Below are positions 1 through 10,650 of a DNA stretch of 64,000 nucleotides, piece after piece. The stretch is from Sodiomyces alkalinus F11. Its lineage: Eukaryota > Ascomycota > Sordariomycetes > Glomerellales > Plectosphaerellaceae. The DNA lies in NCBI RefSeq assembly GCF_003711515.1, contig NW_021167080.1:3850381-3914380 (forward strand), in the 5' to 3' direction. Position 1 is the stretch's first letter. Each line of letters opens with the position of its first letter. The notes under the pieces were generated by a model. It worked only from the letters and a program-made list of their open reading frames with translations. It was not told the DNA's origin and did no database searches. Both the position numbers and the translations under genes were made by a program.

Positions 1-1050
1 GAGAAAGGGGGTGGGAGGTGGCGGCGGGTTTCAGTGTCGGGCTTGGGGACCTGTGATTCGATGAAATCTTGTTGAAACCGGGGCTGTTTTCCCAGATCGA
101 GGTCCTACCTTATGCATCTGCCGGTTTCTCCAAACATGTGTAGGTATTGGTGTCAGATCACGCAGGGAAGAGGGAAGGTGAGCAAAAAGGGGGGAAAAGA
201 ATAAGAAAAAAAGAGTACCATGGCGGCCAAACCCATAGTCGCGGGATACTGCAAAATTCTACCACACCGAATGTTTCTCCCTGATTTGACGTCACCAACC
301 TCGCCGTTTTCAAGGCGCACGTCAAGCAAGAGGTCACCGCCCCAAGACTGACATAAACAGATCGTGAAACAAATCGGCGATCACTGAGCTGTTGGACGGT
401 CCACAAAGCGACGAATGAAGACGAATACTTACACCGTCATATTGGCTGGACTAAGCAGGATTTGACGACGCGTCCAACTTCATCACCCAGAGACCTAGGA
501 GCAGACTAAACAGCCAATCCTTTATAGAATGCCGCTACCAGCGCAGTGCTTGAACAACACGCATTCGAGTCTCAAAGAAGGTCCGTTGCCCTCAACTGAA
601 AGGTTAAATGGCGGCCTGAGGGAGCTCGCCGCTTCCAATCCCGAAGGACAGCTAGAGGCTTCCTGCTATGCGTTTGCAGATCTGGGTTTCAGGCATTAAA
701 GACTGTAGACCATACCATATGCGCTGCCTGTACGCTGAGGACCAGCATCCTTATGTTTCAGAATAGAATAAAGATCAAGAGGAACACGCCATAAGGGTGA
801 GGGAAGGGCGGAGAACGTCAAAAAGGAAAAGGAAAAGAAAAAAAGAGACGGAAGGTACAGATCTCGTCAGAGATCTCATTCTCTCTTATCGTTCAATCAT
901 CAAGCTGGCTAACAAGCACTTCTAGTATACACTGACGCCTCGAGAGCGGCGGGCTGACGACCCGCCCAAAGTTGTCCCCCGAGGCGGACTGGTGATGATG
1001 TTGATACACTCCCCGACTCTAACCGGGTTCGAGACCCTGACGGGCGGCGA
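1..1050. other. Left-edge intergenic stretch
   Basis: I see no convincing gene, tRNA or repeat here. Short open frames on both strands have no recognisable protein character. The last few hundred bases are the likely 3' untranslated region of the minus-strand MGR2 gene, whose stop codon is at 1051-1053. A purine-rich run lies around 815-855. Confidence 0.5.
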
Positions 1051-1698
1051 TTACTGGGGCCTGGGGCGTTGCAGGGCCGGATGGGACATGATGAAGGGCC
1101 GTCTCTGGGCTTGTCGGAACGCCGCCTCGGCAATGGGGGACGCATCGCTTCGAATGACACTGCCGACTGCCATGAAGAAGCTAACGGAAGAGATAAGAGA
1201 GTCAGTAGGAAATCGCATAACGAAAGAACATCGGGAGAGAGAGAGAGAGAGAGAGAGAAATCAGAACTAACCCAAAGGTAGACCCTGATCCGAGCATGTA
1301 TTGTCCGAGGGTGCGCATGATGCCGTTCGGCCCGGCACCGTACCGGAAGATGCTGTAAGTTCCTGCAGGCACCCAACCGTCAGTTCGCGTATAGGAAGGA
1401 GATAAGCAGGCGGAGTCGAGTGGGAGGTCAAGAAGGGTCGGGTAGTACCGAAGATAAAGCCCATGATGGCTCCGACAGCTGAGTCCAGAAGTCAGCAAAC
1501 AAGCTCAGCACCAGAGAAAGAGACGAAAGGTCGGGAGAGACATACAGCCGCCCATCATGGCACCCATTTTGACTAGAGGGTCAACGATTAGTAACTCGTT
1601 CAGAGCGTTCATCCGCGTTGCGGGAGGAGAGCAGTCGTACATTTGTCGAAGTTGGAAGGCCCGGCGTGGCCGCCATACTGAGCTGGCACGGGAGGCAT
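1051..1698 (-). CDS. MGR2: Mgr2/ROMO1-family subunit of the mitochondrial TIM23 translocase
   Basis: Mgr2 is a small inner-membrane protein that couples and gates the TIM23 presequence translocase; its animal relative is ROMO1. Five exons join in phase: 1641-1698, 1546-1572, 1449-1478, 1272-1362 and 1051-1180, giving 111 aa (yeast Mgr2 is about 113). The four introns are 67-91 nt with GT...AG ends; introns 2-4 have CTGAC-type branch points. Seen in the translation: an N-terminal PSNFDKFKMGAMMGG block, a glycine-rich first membrane segment (about residues 22-44), the family hallmark GAGPNGIMRTLGQYMLGS (47-64), and a second segment ending in FFMAVGSVIRSD. An Arg/Pro-rich tail of about 30 residues follows. 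The start is the ATG at 1698, directly before the conserved N-terminus. Exons of 27-91 nt hide this gene from simple ORF calling. Intron 4 contains a (GA)n microsatellite. A retrotransposon LTR lies 283 bp upstream of the start codon. Confidence 0.93.
1235..1258. repeat. (GA)n microsatellite in MGR2 intron 4
   Basis: About twelve GA units lie inside the last intron of MGR2, where they read as a (TC)n pyrimidine tract on the coding strand, downstream of the donor at 1271. It is intronic and does not affect the reading frame. Confidence 0.9.
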
Positions 1699-1976
1699 TG
1701 TTATTTGTCGCAAATGACAGGGCTCAGTTTCTGATGTATGGGCGGACAGACACCGTAAGTCTCGTTTCGGGGGTTGACGGAGGGCAACAATGGCTCGACA
1801 AGGACGAGCGAGGACGCAGAAAAGGGGATTGGAGGCCTAATTACTGCTGTCGCATCGGTTCATCAGCGCAGAAACGAGACGAAACTGGACTAAAAGCGTC
1901 CAGCCCGGCAATGGTCCCAGGGAAACCGCATCACGTGATAATACCATGAGAAGCCTGGAGAAGTGGGGTCCGCAGG

Positions 1977-1981
1977 TATAG
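1977..1981. other. Probable 5-bp target site duplication, left (TATAG)
   Basis: TATAG precedes the LTR at 1982 and TACAG (9233-9237) follows the other LTR. They differ by one C/T transition, which is what RIP would produce. Confidence 0.55.
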
Positions 1982-2176
1982 TGTTGAATTAACGGGAGCG
2001 TGCTTATAGGGAGCGTTGATTCAGGAAATATATGATTGTATTATGTATAAAAGAGAAAGAAAAAGGGGCGGGTATACGTGTCCTAAATATATCTACCACC
2101 TTCTAAGCGAGGATAGTAGGGCACCTTTAACTAATAGGAGAGTATTATACCGGGGCTTATATAATAGAATATAATA
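1982..2176 (-). repeat. LTR of copia element 1 (left copy, element 3' LTR)
   Basis: 195 bp, matching 9039-9232 along its whole length apart from mainly C/T and G/A transitions and one single-base gap. Its end at 2176 reads TAATA where the other copy keeps CAACA. Confidence 0.92.
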
Positions 2177-2184
2177 TACCCCCT
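2177..2184 (-). other. Polypurine tract of copia element 1
   Basis: The plus strand reads TACCCCCT immediately inside the left LTR, i.e. a minus-strand AGGGGGTA. This is the position and composition of the plus-strand primer of an LTR element transcribed on the minus strand. Confidence 0.75.
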
Positions 2185-2620
2185 AATTATTACGCTATGA
2201 TTAGCGGAACGATTACTTAGTCTAACCTTAACCTAGCCTTATTTTTAACCTTAAAATAGCCTTAAAAGGTCGTGTGATACCCTTAATATCGAGTTAAAAG
2301 GCAGGAATAAAAGCTATAAAATAGTAAAGAATAATAATAATAATAGTAAATAATAAAGAAAAAGTTCTATTAATAGTAATAGTAAATAGGTGATAGTAGG
2401 GCCTTCTGTAGCTAAATTAAAGGCGTTATACCGGCGTTTTAGAGCTTTTAGATCTTCCCTTTTATAATCCTTATTCCGTTATTTTTAAGAATTTTAACGA
2501 TTTTTAATCTAAATTTTCCGAATTTTTCTATTAACAGTAATAAAAATAATAATAATAGTGATATAGTAAGTATCGGAGCTTTATTTTTAGTGGCGTGTGC
2601 TAACTAGTAGCGTCATTTAG

Positions 2621-3530
2621 GCTCCTCCTACCCTCTTAGCCGTCACCTATACCGTGGTAGCTAAGAAAGCCTCGGCTAATAGTATAAAGAAGACTAAGGG
2701 TAAAGCCGGCACTAAGAAGGGTGCTTCTGTAAGTTATTTCCGAGCGTTAGTCTACGATATCTCTGCTTTATTCTAAGCTAACTCCTTAGAAGATTGTTAA
2801 GGGCAGTAACAATAATAATAAGGATACCGAGGACGATTTTATTCCGGTTCTATTTGATCCTCCCTGTCTAAAGTACGTAAAGGGTATTTATTCTAGTAAA
2901 TAGCGCTTATTTAACTTCTATATTTCCGTTCCTAGCCGCTCCTATCGCTACTAAAAGTGTAAGGATAGAAACTATATATACTACCCTCTATAAGTTCTTA
3001 CCCCCTATCTAAGCCGTTTTACGATCGTGATTATTTACTTTATTTTATATAAGCTCGAAGATATATACGCTATTAAGCTTTACAACCGCTGACCTATACT
3101 TATAGTTTTTCCGGCCTTATCTCCTTAGTTAAAATTTTATTCGATTACGTTATAGTCCGAAAAATTAATAAAGATTCGAGCGATAATAATAAAAAGGTAT
3201 ATTAATCGCTTTATTTCTAAATCAGAATACTCCAACTAACTATTTCGCGTAGTTCTTTACTAAACTTAAGTAAACGGTAAAGTTTATAATTAAGTTAATA
3301 AAGGACGAAGAAAATAAGAAGTTCTTTAAGGAGGCGGAGCTTAAGGGAGCTTCTAACTAGGGTCCTAGTACGCCGACTACTACCTCTACCTCCTAGCTTA
3401 TAGGGGTTATAATAGATATTTTACGGGAAAATAGTTTTATTATTACTCTTCCCGCTAAAGGAAATAGCGTAAGTATTACGTAGGACAGTGCTTAGGATAG
3501 TATTAATAAAGCTTAGTGAAGTATCTAGTA
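2621..3530 (+). pseudogene. Spliced ORF remnant antisense to the copia element
   Basis: Reading the plus strand, opposite to gag-pol, 2621-2728 gives a clean Lys/Ala/Gly-rich peptide (KKTKGKAGTKKGAS). It ends exactly at a GTAAGT donor (2729). A 61-nt intron with a CTAAC branch point ends at TAG (2789), and the reading frame continues in phase with an Asn/Asp-rich stretch (SNNNNKDTEDDF). A Cys/Tyr cluster follows (2870-2975) in which Tyr and stop codons sit where Cys and Gln would be before RIP. Further on, a shifted frame at about 3280-3530 gives KDEENKKFFKEAELKGA and a Ser/Thr/Pro-rich tail. I do not recognise the family. It may be a captured host gene or an accessory ORF of this retrotransposon family. 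Being in phase across an intron argues against chance, but it is heavily decayed. Confidence 0.55.
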
Positions 3531-3689
3531 TACTCCTTTTTATATTTTAGGTTTTACTTTTAGGGTCTAGTATAGTATTATAGTATTAAGATAACGATAT
3601 ACCCTTCCTTTTACTAAATTAATTAAACCGCCAGCGCGCGGTGCGCCTAAGGCGCGGGAATTTCGACTTTAACTGCTTCTTTCTACCCC

Positions 3690-6600
3690 CTCTATACACT
3701 AATTATATTAAGATATACTCGGAAGTTCTTAAACTTTTATCGTGGAAGTGCTTTATTAATCCGTCCGCTAGTATTCAATTCGTAGTAAGATATATGAATC
3801 TGAATAATCTCTTTACGTTCTCCTACTATACCTAGAAGCGCTATATATCTATATAGCAAAGCCTAATCTTAATCCTAAAGCTATTATCGACTACTAAGCG
3901 TATCGTTTACGTGTTATTATAGTGGATATCCTAAGGAGATTCTAGATTAAAGCGTATTTCGACGAAAAAAAGCTTTAAACCTATTATTTCCTTTACTACT
4001 TACTCTAAAGCGAGTAGCTCTACTTCGGTTATAAACATTATTACTATTACTTACCTTATTACTTTCTATATAACTAATCCACTAAATAGGCTAATAAGGT
4101 AACCCTATAAAGATCTTCATATATCCAAATTATCTATAAAAGAGGCGTTATTTACGATAACTATCGCTTATAAACTAATACTTAATCCGTACAAAATTAA
4201 GAGGTCCTTTATTATAAATAAATAGCGGATAGCTTAGTCTACCGCCTTATAATACTCGAGTGAGGGGTTTTTAAGAAAGCGGGAGAGGATAGAGGCGGCG
4301 AATACTATATTAGGACGTATTATAACTACTATATAAAGTATTAATCCGACCTTTTCTTAATAAGATTTAATCTCTTAAGCGGTGGCTTTATCTTCTTTTT
4401 TCCGGTATTCTATAATAGGAATAAGGATTATTAGGTAGGTGTTTAGAGCGTTTAATTTAAACCTGGCTACGATCTTTTCGATATATAAGTTATAGGATAG
4501 GAAAACCTTATATCGAGGGCGATCTTAAGTGATCTTAATACCTAAAAACTAATCGGCTTCCCCCTTTTCCGATACCTTAAACCTTATTTTAATTCTTTCG
4601 ATAATCCTAAAGCCGTTTATAGCACTATCTCTATAAAATAATATAAGAATATTATCTACAAAAAAGATAACGAATACGTCTTAAGCCTTAGTATAGAATA
4701 GGCACGGTTCTTCCTTACTAGCTTTTATCCCTAAGTCTATTAGGGTAGCCGCGACGGTCTAGAACTATAGTCTAGGCGAGTCGCGTAGTCTATATAGTAC
4801 TTTATCGAGCTTTAAGTATTTATCGGGCTACTTAAATCTATTGGGAAGTTTATATATAACGGGCGTTCCTGTTTTACTCCTTTAAGCGTTAATAAAGGCG
4901 TTAATAATATTAAGTTACTTAATCTCTAGATTAAACTAAGTAGCTAAGGCTATAGTAAGACGAAAAGATTATATAGCGAGCGTTACTATATAGGTTCCCT
5001 TAATTATTAAGCTCTCCTATAGGTCCCCTCGAATATATAAGCGTGCCTTATATTATTCGAGATATCCGTCTTAGTCGAACTTATAGGTGAAAACCCACTT
5101 TAACGGAAAAGACTTTAACTTCGCCTCTAAGCGCTTAATTTCCCTCTATATACACTTCTTAATTAGCTTATTCACCTTTTTCTACGCGGCTTCCTTAAAC
5201 TGTTTATATATAGAGTGGTTAGTAAGCTCCCGCTAATACCTTAGTATAGCCTTTAGGTAGTCGCAATAAACCCTGTCGTCGATTAAGGACTTTAGTAACA
5301 TTATAGTCTCTTTCTTAGTATTTAAATAGGTATTTATTTTAGTATCGGCTACTCCGAGGATTATTAAATTAAAGGTTAGAAGCCCTTTTAGCCCGTCCTA
5401 GCACTCTTTTTATTAATTAGATAAGAAAAAGGTATAAGTTAAAGGTATATCTAGCTCTGCTTAATATATCCGTGGATTAATCCGAATAGTCTTTCCTTAA
5501 GTACAGCGATTAGTAATTCTTATGCTAGCGCGCGTTATTTCTTTTACTAGTATGTTTTTTTTCCTTTAATAGGCGGTCACCTTAGGAGTTAGTCGGATAG
5601 GTGGTCTGGATCCAGATGCTATAGTACGGTTAGTATTATAGTGCGGATTAGAGGTAGCTAATCCCTATACCATCGCCTACGTACTCCTTTCTATAGTTAA
5701 AATCGTCGAAGTATCCGTATTAAGCTCTAGTATATATAATCCTAGCGTGTTAGTTACGGTATCTTCTTAGGTGGCCGCTCCGTTATCTTATTAGTTAGAA
5801 GAATTATTAATTAAGAGTTCCTCCGAAGATTACGGCTTTACGCTTATAACCTAAAGATTCCTACTCTAAGGATTAGGTGTTACGCGTGGGGTTTAAAGTC
5901 CTGTTATAGGCAGTTCGGGTATACTAGGTGCGTCTATATCTAATAGTAGCGAAGAAGCGTTTATTTATACCTTTACTACTCTTACCCCCGAGTTTAAACC
6001 CGTGGACTATACTTATTCTCTAGAAGGTATGCTATTAATTAATCTACCTAGAGGGTAGGCCTATAGGATAAAGTCGTTATCTTTATCTTCTTATATTTTA
6101 TAAGTTATAAGCTAGTTCCTCGCCTCGGGCTCCGGGATCTATTCTGCTTTTTTAAGCTATGGTTTATAAAATAGGTGCTTATTAAACTGTATATTACGCG
6201 TTATCATAATCTTTTAAAGCTAGGAAATCTATACTTAATAGATATTATAGGTAACGTAACCTATAAGATACCTAATATATCCCTTTAGTTAAACCTTATA
6301 TAGTTTCTTATTCCTCCTAGTCTCCTTATCCCTTACTATTAGATAGGCGCGGTAGCCGTAGGTATAGATACTACTCTAATTAGGGCGTAGGTTGGCTATA
6401 TACTCTCTTATTAGAATCGGCGTATTCTTTCTAAACTATAAGTCGAGGATTTCTACTAGGGATTTCTATCCGTGTCGTTATAAGGGACTTATATTATATA
6501 ATAACACTACCGATTTAGTGTTCTCGAGCTATTTATCTAGTGGAATTCCTGCTCTGTTAAGTATAGCATTAGACTTTATAATAATTAATTAACCGGCTTT

Positions 6601-9000
6601 TTCGCTCCCTCCGTTTGGTTTATAGGTGTATAGCGGTGTAATTTCTATCTCGATCCCTTAACTGCTCGCCTATAGCTAGGTTATTAAATCCCCTATTAGG
6701 TTAACGATCCAGGGCTTATTATTACTGCGTATCTTATAGATATATAATATAAACTGCCGATTAACCTATTATTCGAAGGCTTATAGCGTATTATAAACCG
6801 TAACGCTGTTTTTTAAAGCTAAAGGCAGTACGTAGATCTAGCCGCTATATTCGTCCTTTATTATAAGAAGATATCGTATACTGTTATAGCTTTTAGGTAG
6901 CTCTTAAAGATCCTAATAAATACATTAAAACGGTTATAGGGAGCGGTGTTCTAATGTGTGTCGAGATATAACTTAATATGCCTAGGTTTTAGAGTATATC
7001 TTATAGTCTATCTGCTTAGTTCCCTTAATTAATATATTCCTAGCGTTACGAACTAATACTCGTAGAGCGCTTAGTCTAAGATAGCCTGCTCTTAAGTGCT
7101 ATAACTATTCTTCGTCGACTCGTGGATATAGAGGGTCGCGGGAAGGTCGGTAATATCGGTAAGCTCTTATTAGTCGATTAACTGCTATAACTAGTATATA
7201 TTAATAGTTGTAATTAATCGAAATAATACTATATAGTATCGGTTAGAATAACGAATAAGAAGAAGAAGATAAAATTAGCTTATACTAAAGGATAGTTATA
7301 TTAAAGCATCGAAGCAGCTTTAATAAGACTATACTCTTCTCCGCCGTTCTAAAGTGTAATAAGTAGTTATATCCCGAATACTAGATTCTAACCTTATATA
7401 ATAGAGCTTCTGATATAATATTCGTGTAAAATCCCTTTATAATAACTATATCATTAAGCTCTAAGTTAGCTTTCGAAGCACCTAAAGGTCTATTAAGGAT
7501 TCCTTTAAGAAGCCGTTTACCTTTATTAATAATCGGAAAGTCGGTTATACCGGATTCGATAGATCCCTTTATAGAAATAAAGAAACCTAGAATAAGCAGG
7601 TCGATTAAGTTAATAAGGTAAGTTACGCCGTAATTATTAAAAAGAGTACTTTATAAAAGCGGGTAAGGGCCTAGTCGGAGTATAGCGTAAATCCTAAAGA
7701 CCTTTTCTATAGTATAGATAAGGGCGGGATCCAGGATAGTTATAATAACCTTCCTAGGATACCTATCTCCCTTACTGCTACCGCTCTCCAAGCTTTCCTA
7801 TCCCTTTTTCGATAGTTTTTCGCGTAAGCTTTTCCACTTTAGGAGCTTAATCTCCTTCCGTATCTCCTTATATTACTTATTATTAATATAGGTATTAGAT
7901 CTCTGCTTATATTTTCCGGTTAAAGCGTACTCTAGCTTATTATAGTGCTCCGGCTTCTAAGTATATTCGCGTTAATAGAGGTAATTAGTGCTTTTCTTTT
8001 TAGGCTTTTTTCCGCCTTTATTATTATCTAAGCGGTCTCCTAGGGTCGTGTAAACGCCGTAGCATATTCTGTCCGTAGTTAGAGTGTTTATAATAGCGTT
8101 AAACTCGTGGCCGTATATTAGAAAATCGGAAATCTTATCGCCGCGGACCTTTTTTATTATTAGCTTTTAGAGCTTAGTTTCTACCTAAATAGACATAAAC
8201 TTCTATCTAACTACTATAAGGAAATTCCGAATAATAATAGGTCCTTTAATCTCGGCTACTTTTTACTAATATACGCGTCTAATAAGGGTATTCTACTCCA
8301 TATACTATATAGCTATTTTAGTATTAGCTTGATAAGTATCATATAGATACTTTTCGTATACTTATCTTACCTTTTCCTTTATATAAATACTGCTTAGAGC
8401 GAAGCTACTCTTAAGTTCTTTTATTATATAGCGTAACGTAAAGTGTTTATTTTATTTTTCCTTATCGTAGCTAGGATATTTTTTAATAGCCTTTTCGATA
8501 GCCTATTAATAGGTAGAGGTCTTTATAGTAGTTTTAAGTAGTTAATTAGCCTTATCGAGCGCCTTAATAAGGTGACCGAGCTTTTAATTCTAGGCTATAG
8601 TCTACTAATTCTCAATTTCGGCAAGGCGTATAAGCTCCTACGTTAAGGGTATAATAGTATCATCGCCCTCACCTTAGGAATACTATTCGCGTAGTTAATC
8701 TAGGGATTTAGGTATAATATACTTAGGACGGTTATCTAGCTAATCCTTTTAGCTAGGATCGAGTAGTGCCTAGACTTTTATCCCTTACGTATACGACTAG
8801 ATATAGAAGATTTAATTAGCCTATTACCCTGTAGATTTAAGGCGCGGGATACTAAGCGCTTTAGCCGTGATCTTAAGCTTATTCGATATAGTATCGAGTA
8901 AGGGTTTAGCAAATAAAGGTTATTATTAGGAGAGAGAGCGTAGGAGGGCTCTATAATACTATAGAAGTATATAAAAATAAACGTAGATAATAGATTAATA
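3690..9000 (-). pseudogene. Decayed gag-pol of copia element 1
   Basis: This is the internal coding region of element 1. Reverse transcriptase lies at roughly 4450-5300, RNase H at 3830-4030 and the pol C-terminus near 3700-3770. Gag, protease and integrase should lie between about 5300 and 9000, but decay there is too strong for me to place domain borders. All frames carry many stops. Where codons can be judged, the changes are TGG to TAG and CAG to TAG, the RIP outcome. No frame could yield an intact polyprotein. Confidence 0.85.
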
Positions 9001-9024
9001 GGAAGTTACTAGTTACTATTATTA

Positions 9025-9038
9025 CCCGAGCTTATAAC
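9025..9038 (-). other. Primer-binding site of copia element 1 (initiator tRNA-Met half type)
   Basis: Immediately inside the right LTR the minus strand reads GTTATAAGCTCGGG. The anticodon arm of initiator tRNA-Met (GGGCUCAUAAC) would pair with GTTATGAGCCC. The two differences are G-to-A and C-to-T transitions. Priming by a tRNA half cut in the anticodon loop is known for Drosophila copia and yeast Ty5. Element 2 has the same site less decayed. Confidence 0.7.
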
Positions 9039-9232
9039 TATTAAATTAACAGGAGCGTGCTTATAGGGAGCGTTAATTTAGAAATATATAATTATATTAT
9101 ATATAAAAGAGAAAGAAAAAGGGGTGGGTGTATATATCCTAAATATATCTGCCACCTTCTAAGCGAGGATAGTGGGGCACCTCTAACCAATAGGAGAGCA
9201 CCATACCGGGGCTCACGTGATAGAATACAACA
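9039..9232 (-). repeat. LTR of copia element 1 (right copy, element 5' LTR)
   Basis: 194 bp, direct repeat of 1982-2176. The CAACA terminus is preserved here, while the TGTTG end has decayed to TATTA. Confidence 0.92.
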
Positions 9233-9237
9233 TACAG

Positions 9238-10650
9238 TGCTGAATGCTGCAGCCATGACTTACATACTGTATATGAACATGATCACGTGAGCTTCGACAC
9301 GGTTCCCGAGAGTAGAGGTACAGGTCGCCGGGGATGTCGTGTGCATGCCGTGGAAACCCAAACTTAAGAACCGGAGTATCCGCGAGTCAAAAGGGCCGAG
9401 AAAAATATCGACTACATGTCATTTTCCATTTGCCATATGCTGTAGACTATGGGCGCTCTGGGAGGTTTGTCTGTTTTCTTTACACCACAGGGCATTAATG
9501 CCTGTTGGCTTCCTCTATAATGTAATTATCGTGTGTACCAGCTCGTGAGTACATGCCATTAGGAGGAAGGTGATTATTGGTGGCTACTGGCCTCTACCTT
9601 AGCACAGTGTAGATACGACAAGCGCTTAGTGAGAATGGAGCGTAGCCAGTGTAAGGTGAGAAGTGACTGGAGGAAAAAGGAGACAACAAACGGGGTCCCT
9701 GTACTTCATACTTTGTAGAAGAAGCCGTTGAAGGAATGAGTAAGAAAGGCACGAATAGCAGGGGGGGAGGGAGGAGGACGCGCTTTAAAAGTTTCCTCCA
9801 TGTTGGTCCCGCCCCAACGCAACGGCCAGGTCCTGGTCCCATCTGGATCCCACTCTGAACTTGACGTTGTCCTTAAACGTGCATCTTATTTGTGCTCTGA
9901 ACCTTACTCTCTCTCTTTTCCCATCTGTATCTCTTTATCGTACCGTTTGCCCTAGTCGTCCTCCCATACTCTAAAGTTTTTCTTGACGACCCAGGTTGCT
10001 TTTAATCTGGCGCGTACTGTACGTGGAATCACTACACACTGTATTAGTATGTATTCGTACGTACTTCTCTTATACAGTCAAACCCCTTTTGGTCCTGTTT
10101 CCTGTGGCCCGTGCTCGGCCACCCTGTCGCCGCCCATCTCGATTGAACGGGCCACCTCTCTCCACTCTCCACCTCAACGTAACAACTACACTGTACATGT
10201 AGTACGACTGACTTTTTTCCCTTTCGCATCGATTCAGTCGTCGTCACTTCAGCTAAATTCTATTACCTATTCATTCGGCCTACCTCCCCCAGCTGTTCCG
10301 CGACATCCCTGCGATTCTGATCCATCTCGCACCTATAACAGCCGATTAGAATCGATTGACGACTCCTTTTTTTCCTTTTTTTCCCCCATTTGCTTCCCTG
10401 TCGATCCCCTCGAACTTCGACTGGTCGGAGGAGATAGCCGACGTCGACGCCGACGCCGACGCGTGCACAACTCTGCCCGTCTCTCTCCTTCCGTCTTTCC
10501 CTCGTCCCTCCTGCTCCTCGTCGCTCCGCTGCCTCGGCTTTTTCGACTATCGCCTTCCCTTACGTCGTCTATAGGAGACCTTGCCTGCACAAGTTCGACA
10601 ACTCGTCTCGCAGCGTCAGGCCTTACGTCACCCAACCACCACGTTTCCTG
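9238..10650. promoter_or_regulatory. Upstream region and pyrimidine-rich leader of the FHA gene
   Basis: No gene seen. From about 9890 to 10650 the plus strand is strongly pyrimidine-rich (repeated CTCTC, TTTTCCC and TCGTC runs), typical of the promoter and 5' leader of filamentous fungal genes. A short GACGCC-type repeat lies at 10440-10460. No TATA box can be assigned with confidence. Confidence 0.45.

Larger units (their letters stand above)
1982..9232 (-). mobile_element. RIP-eroded Ty1/copia LTR retrotransposon (element 1)
   Basis: A 7.25-kb element bounded by direct LTRs (1982-2176 and 9039-9232) that start TGTTG and end CAACA, allowing for C/T and G/A decay. The element reads on the minus strand. 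Its primer-binding site abuts the right LTR and its polypurine tract abuts the left LTR. Minus-strand translation, broken by many TAG/TAA stops, shows copia reverse transcriptase (FVDNI near 4650; GEAD-stop-FLGI near 4545, where the stop replaces the usual Trp), RNase H (ELLALE and DNT near 3870-4020) and the pol C-terminal ADGL motif near 3760. Order RT then RNase H with this wording is copia, not gypsy. The TpA-rich composition and Trp/Gln-to-stop changes fit RIP. It is certainly inactive. Downstream of pol, 2180-3680 holds an extra region with an ORF remnant on the opposite strand. Confidence 0.93.

Noticed and set aside
1020..1060. tRNA B-box-like GGTTCGAGACC
   Set aside because: No matching A-box or cloverleaf can be built around it, and it lies at the 3' end of the MGR2 gene.
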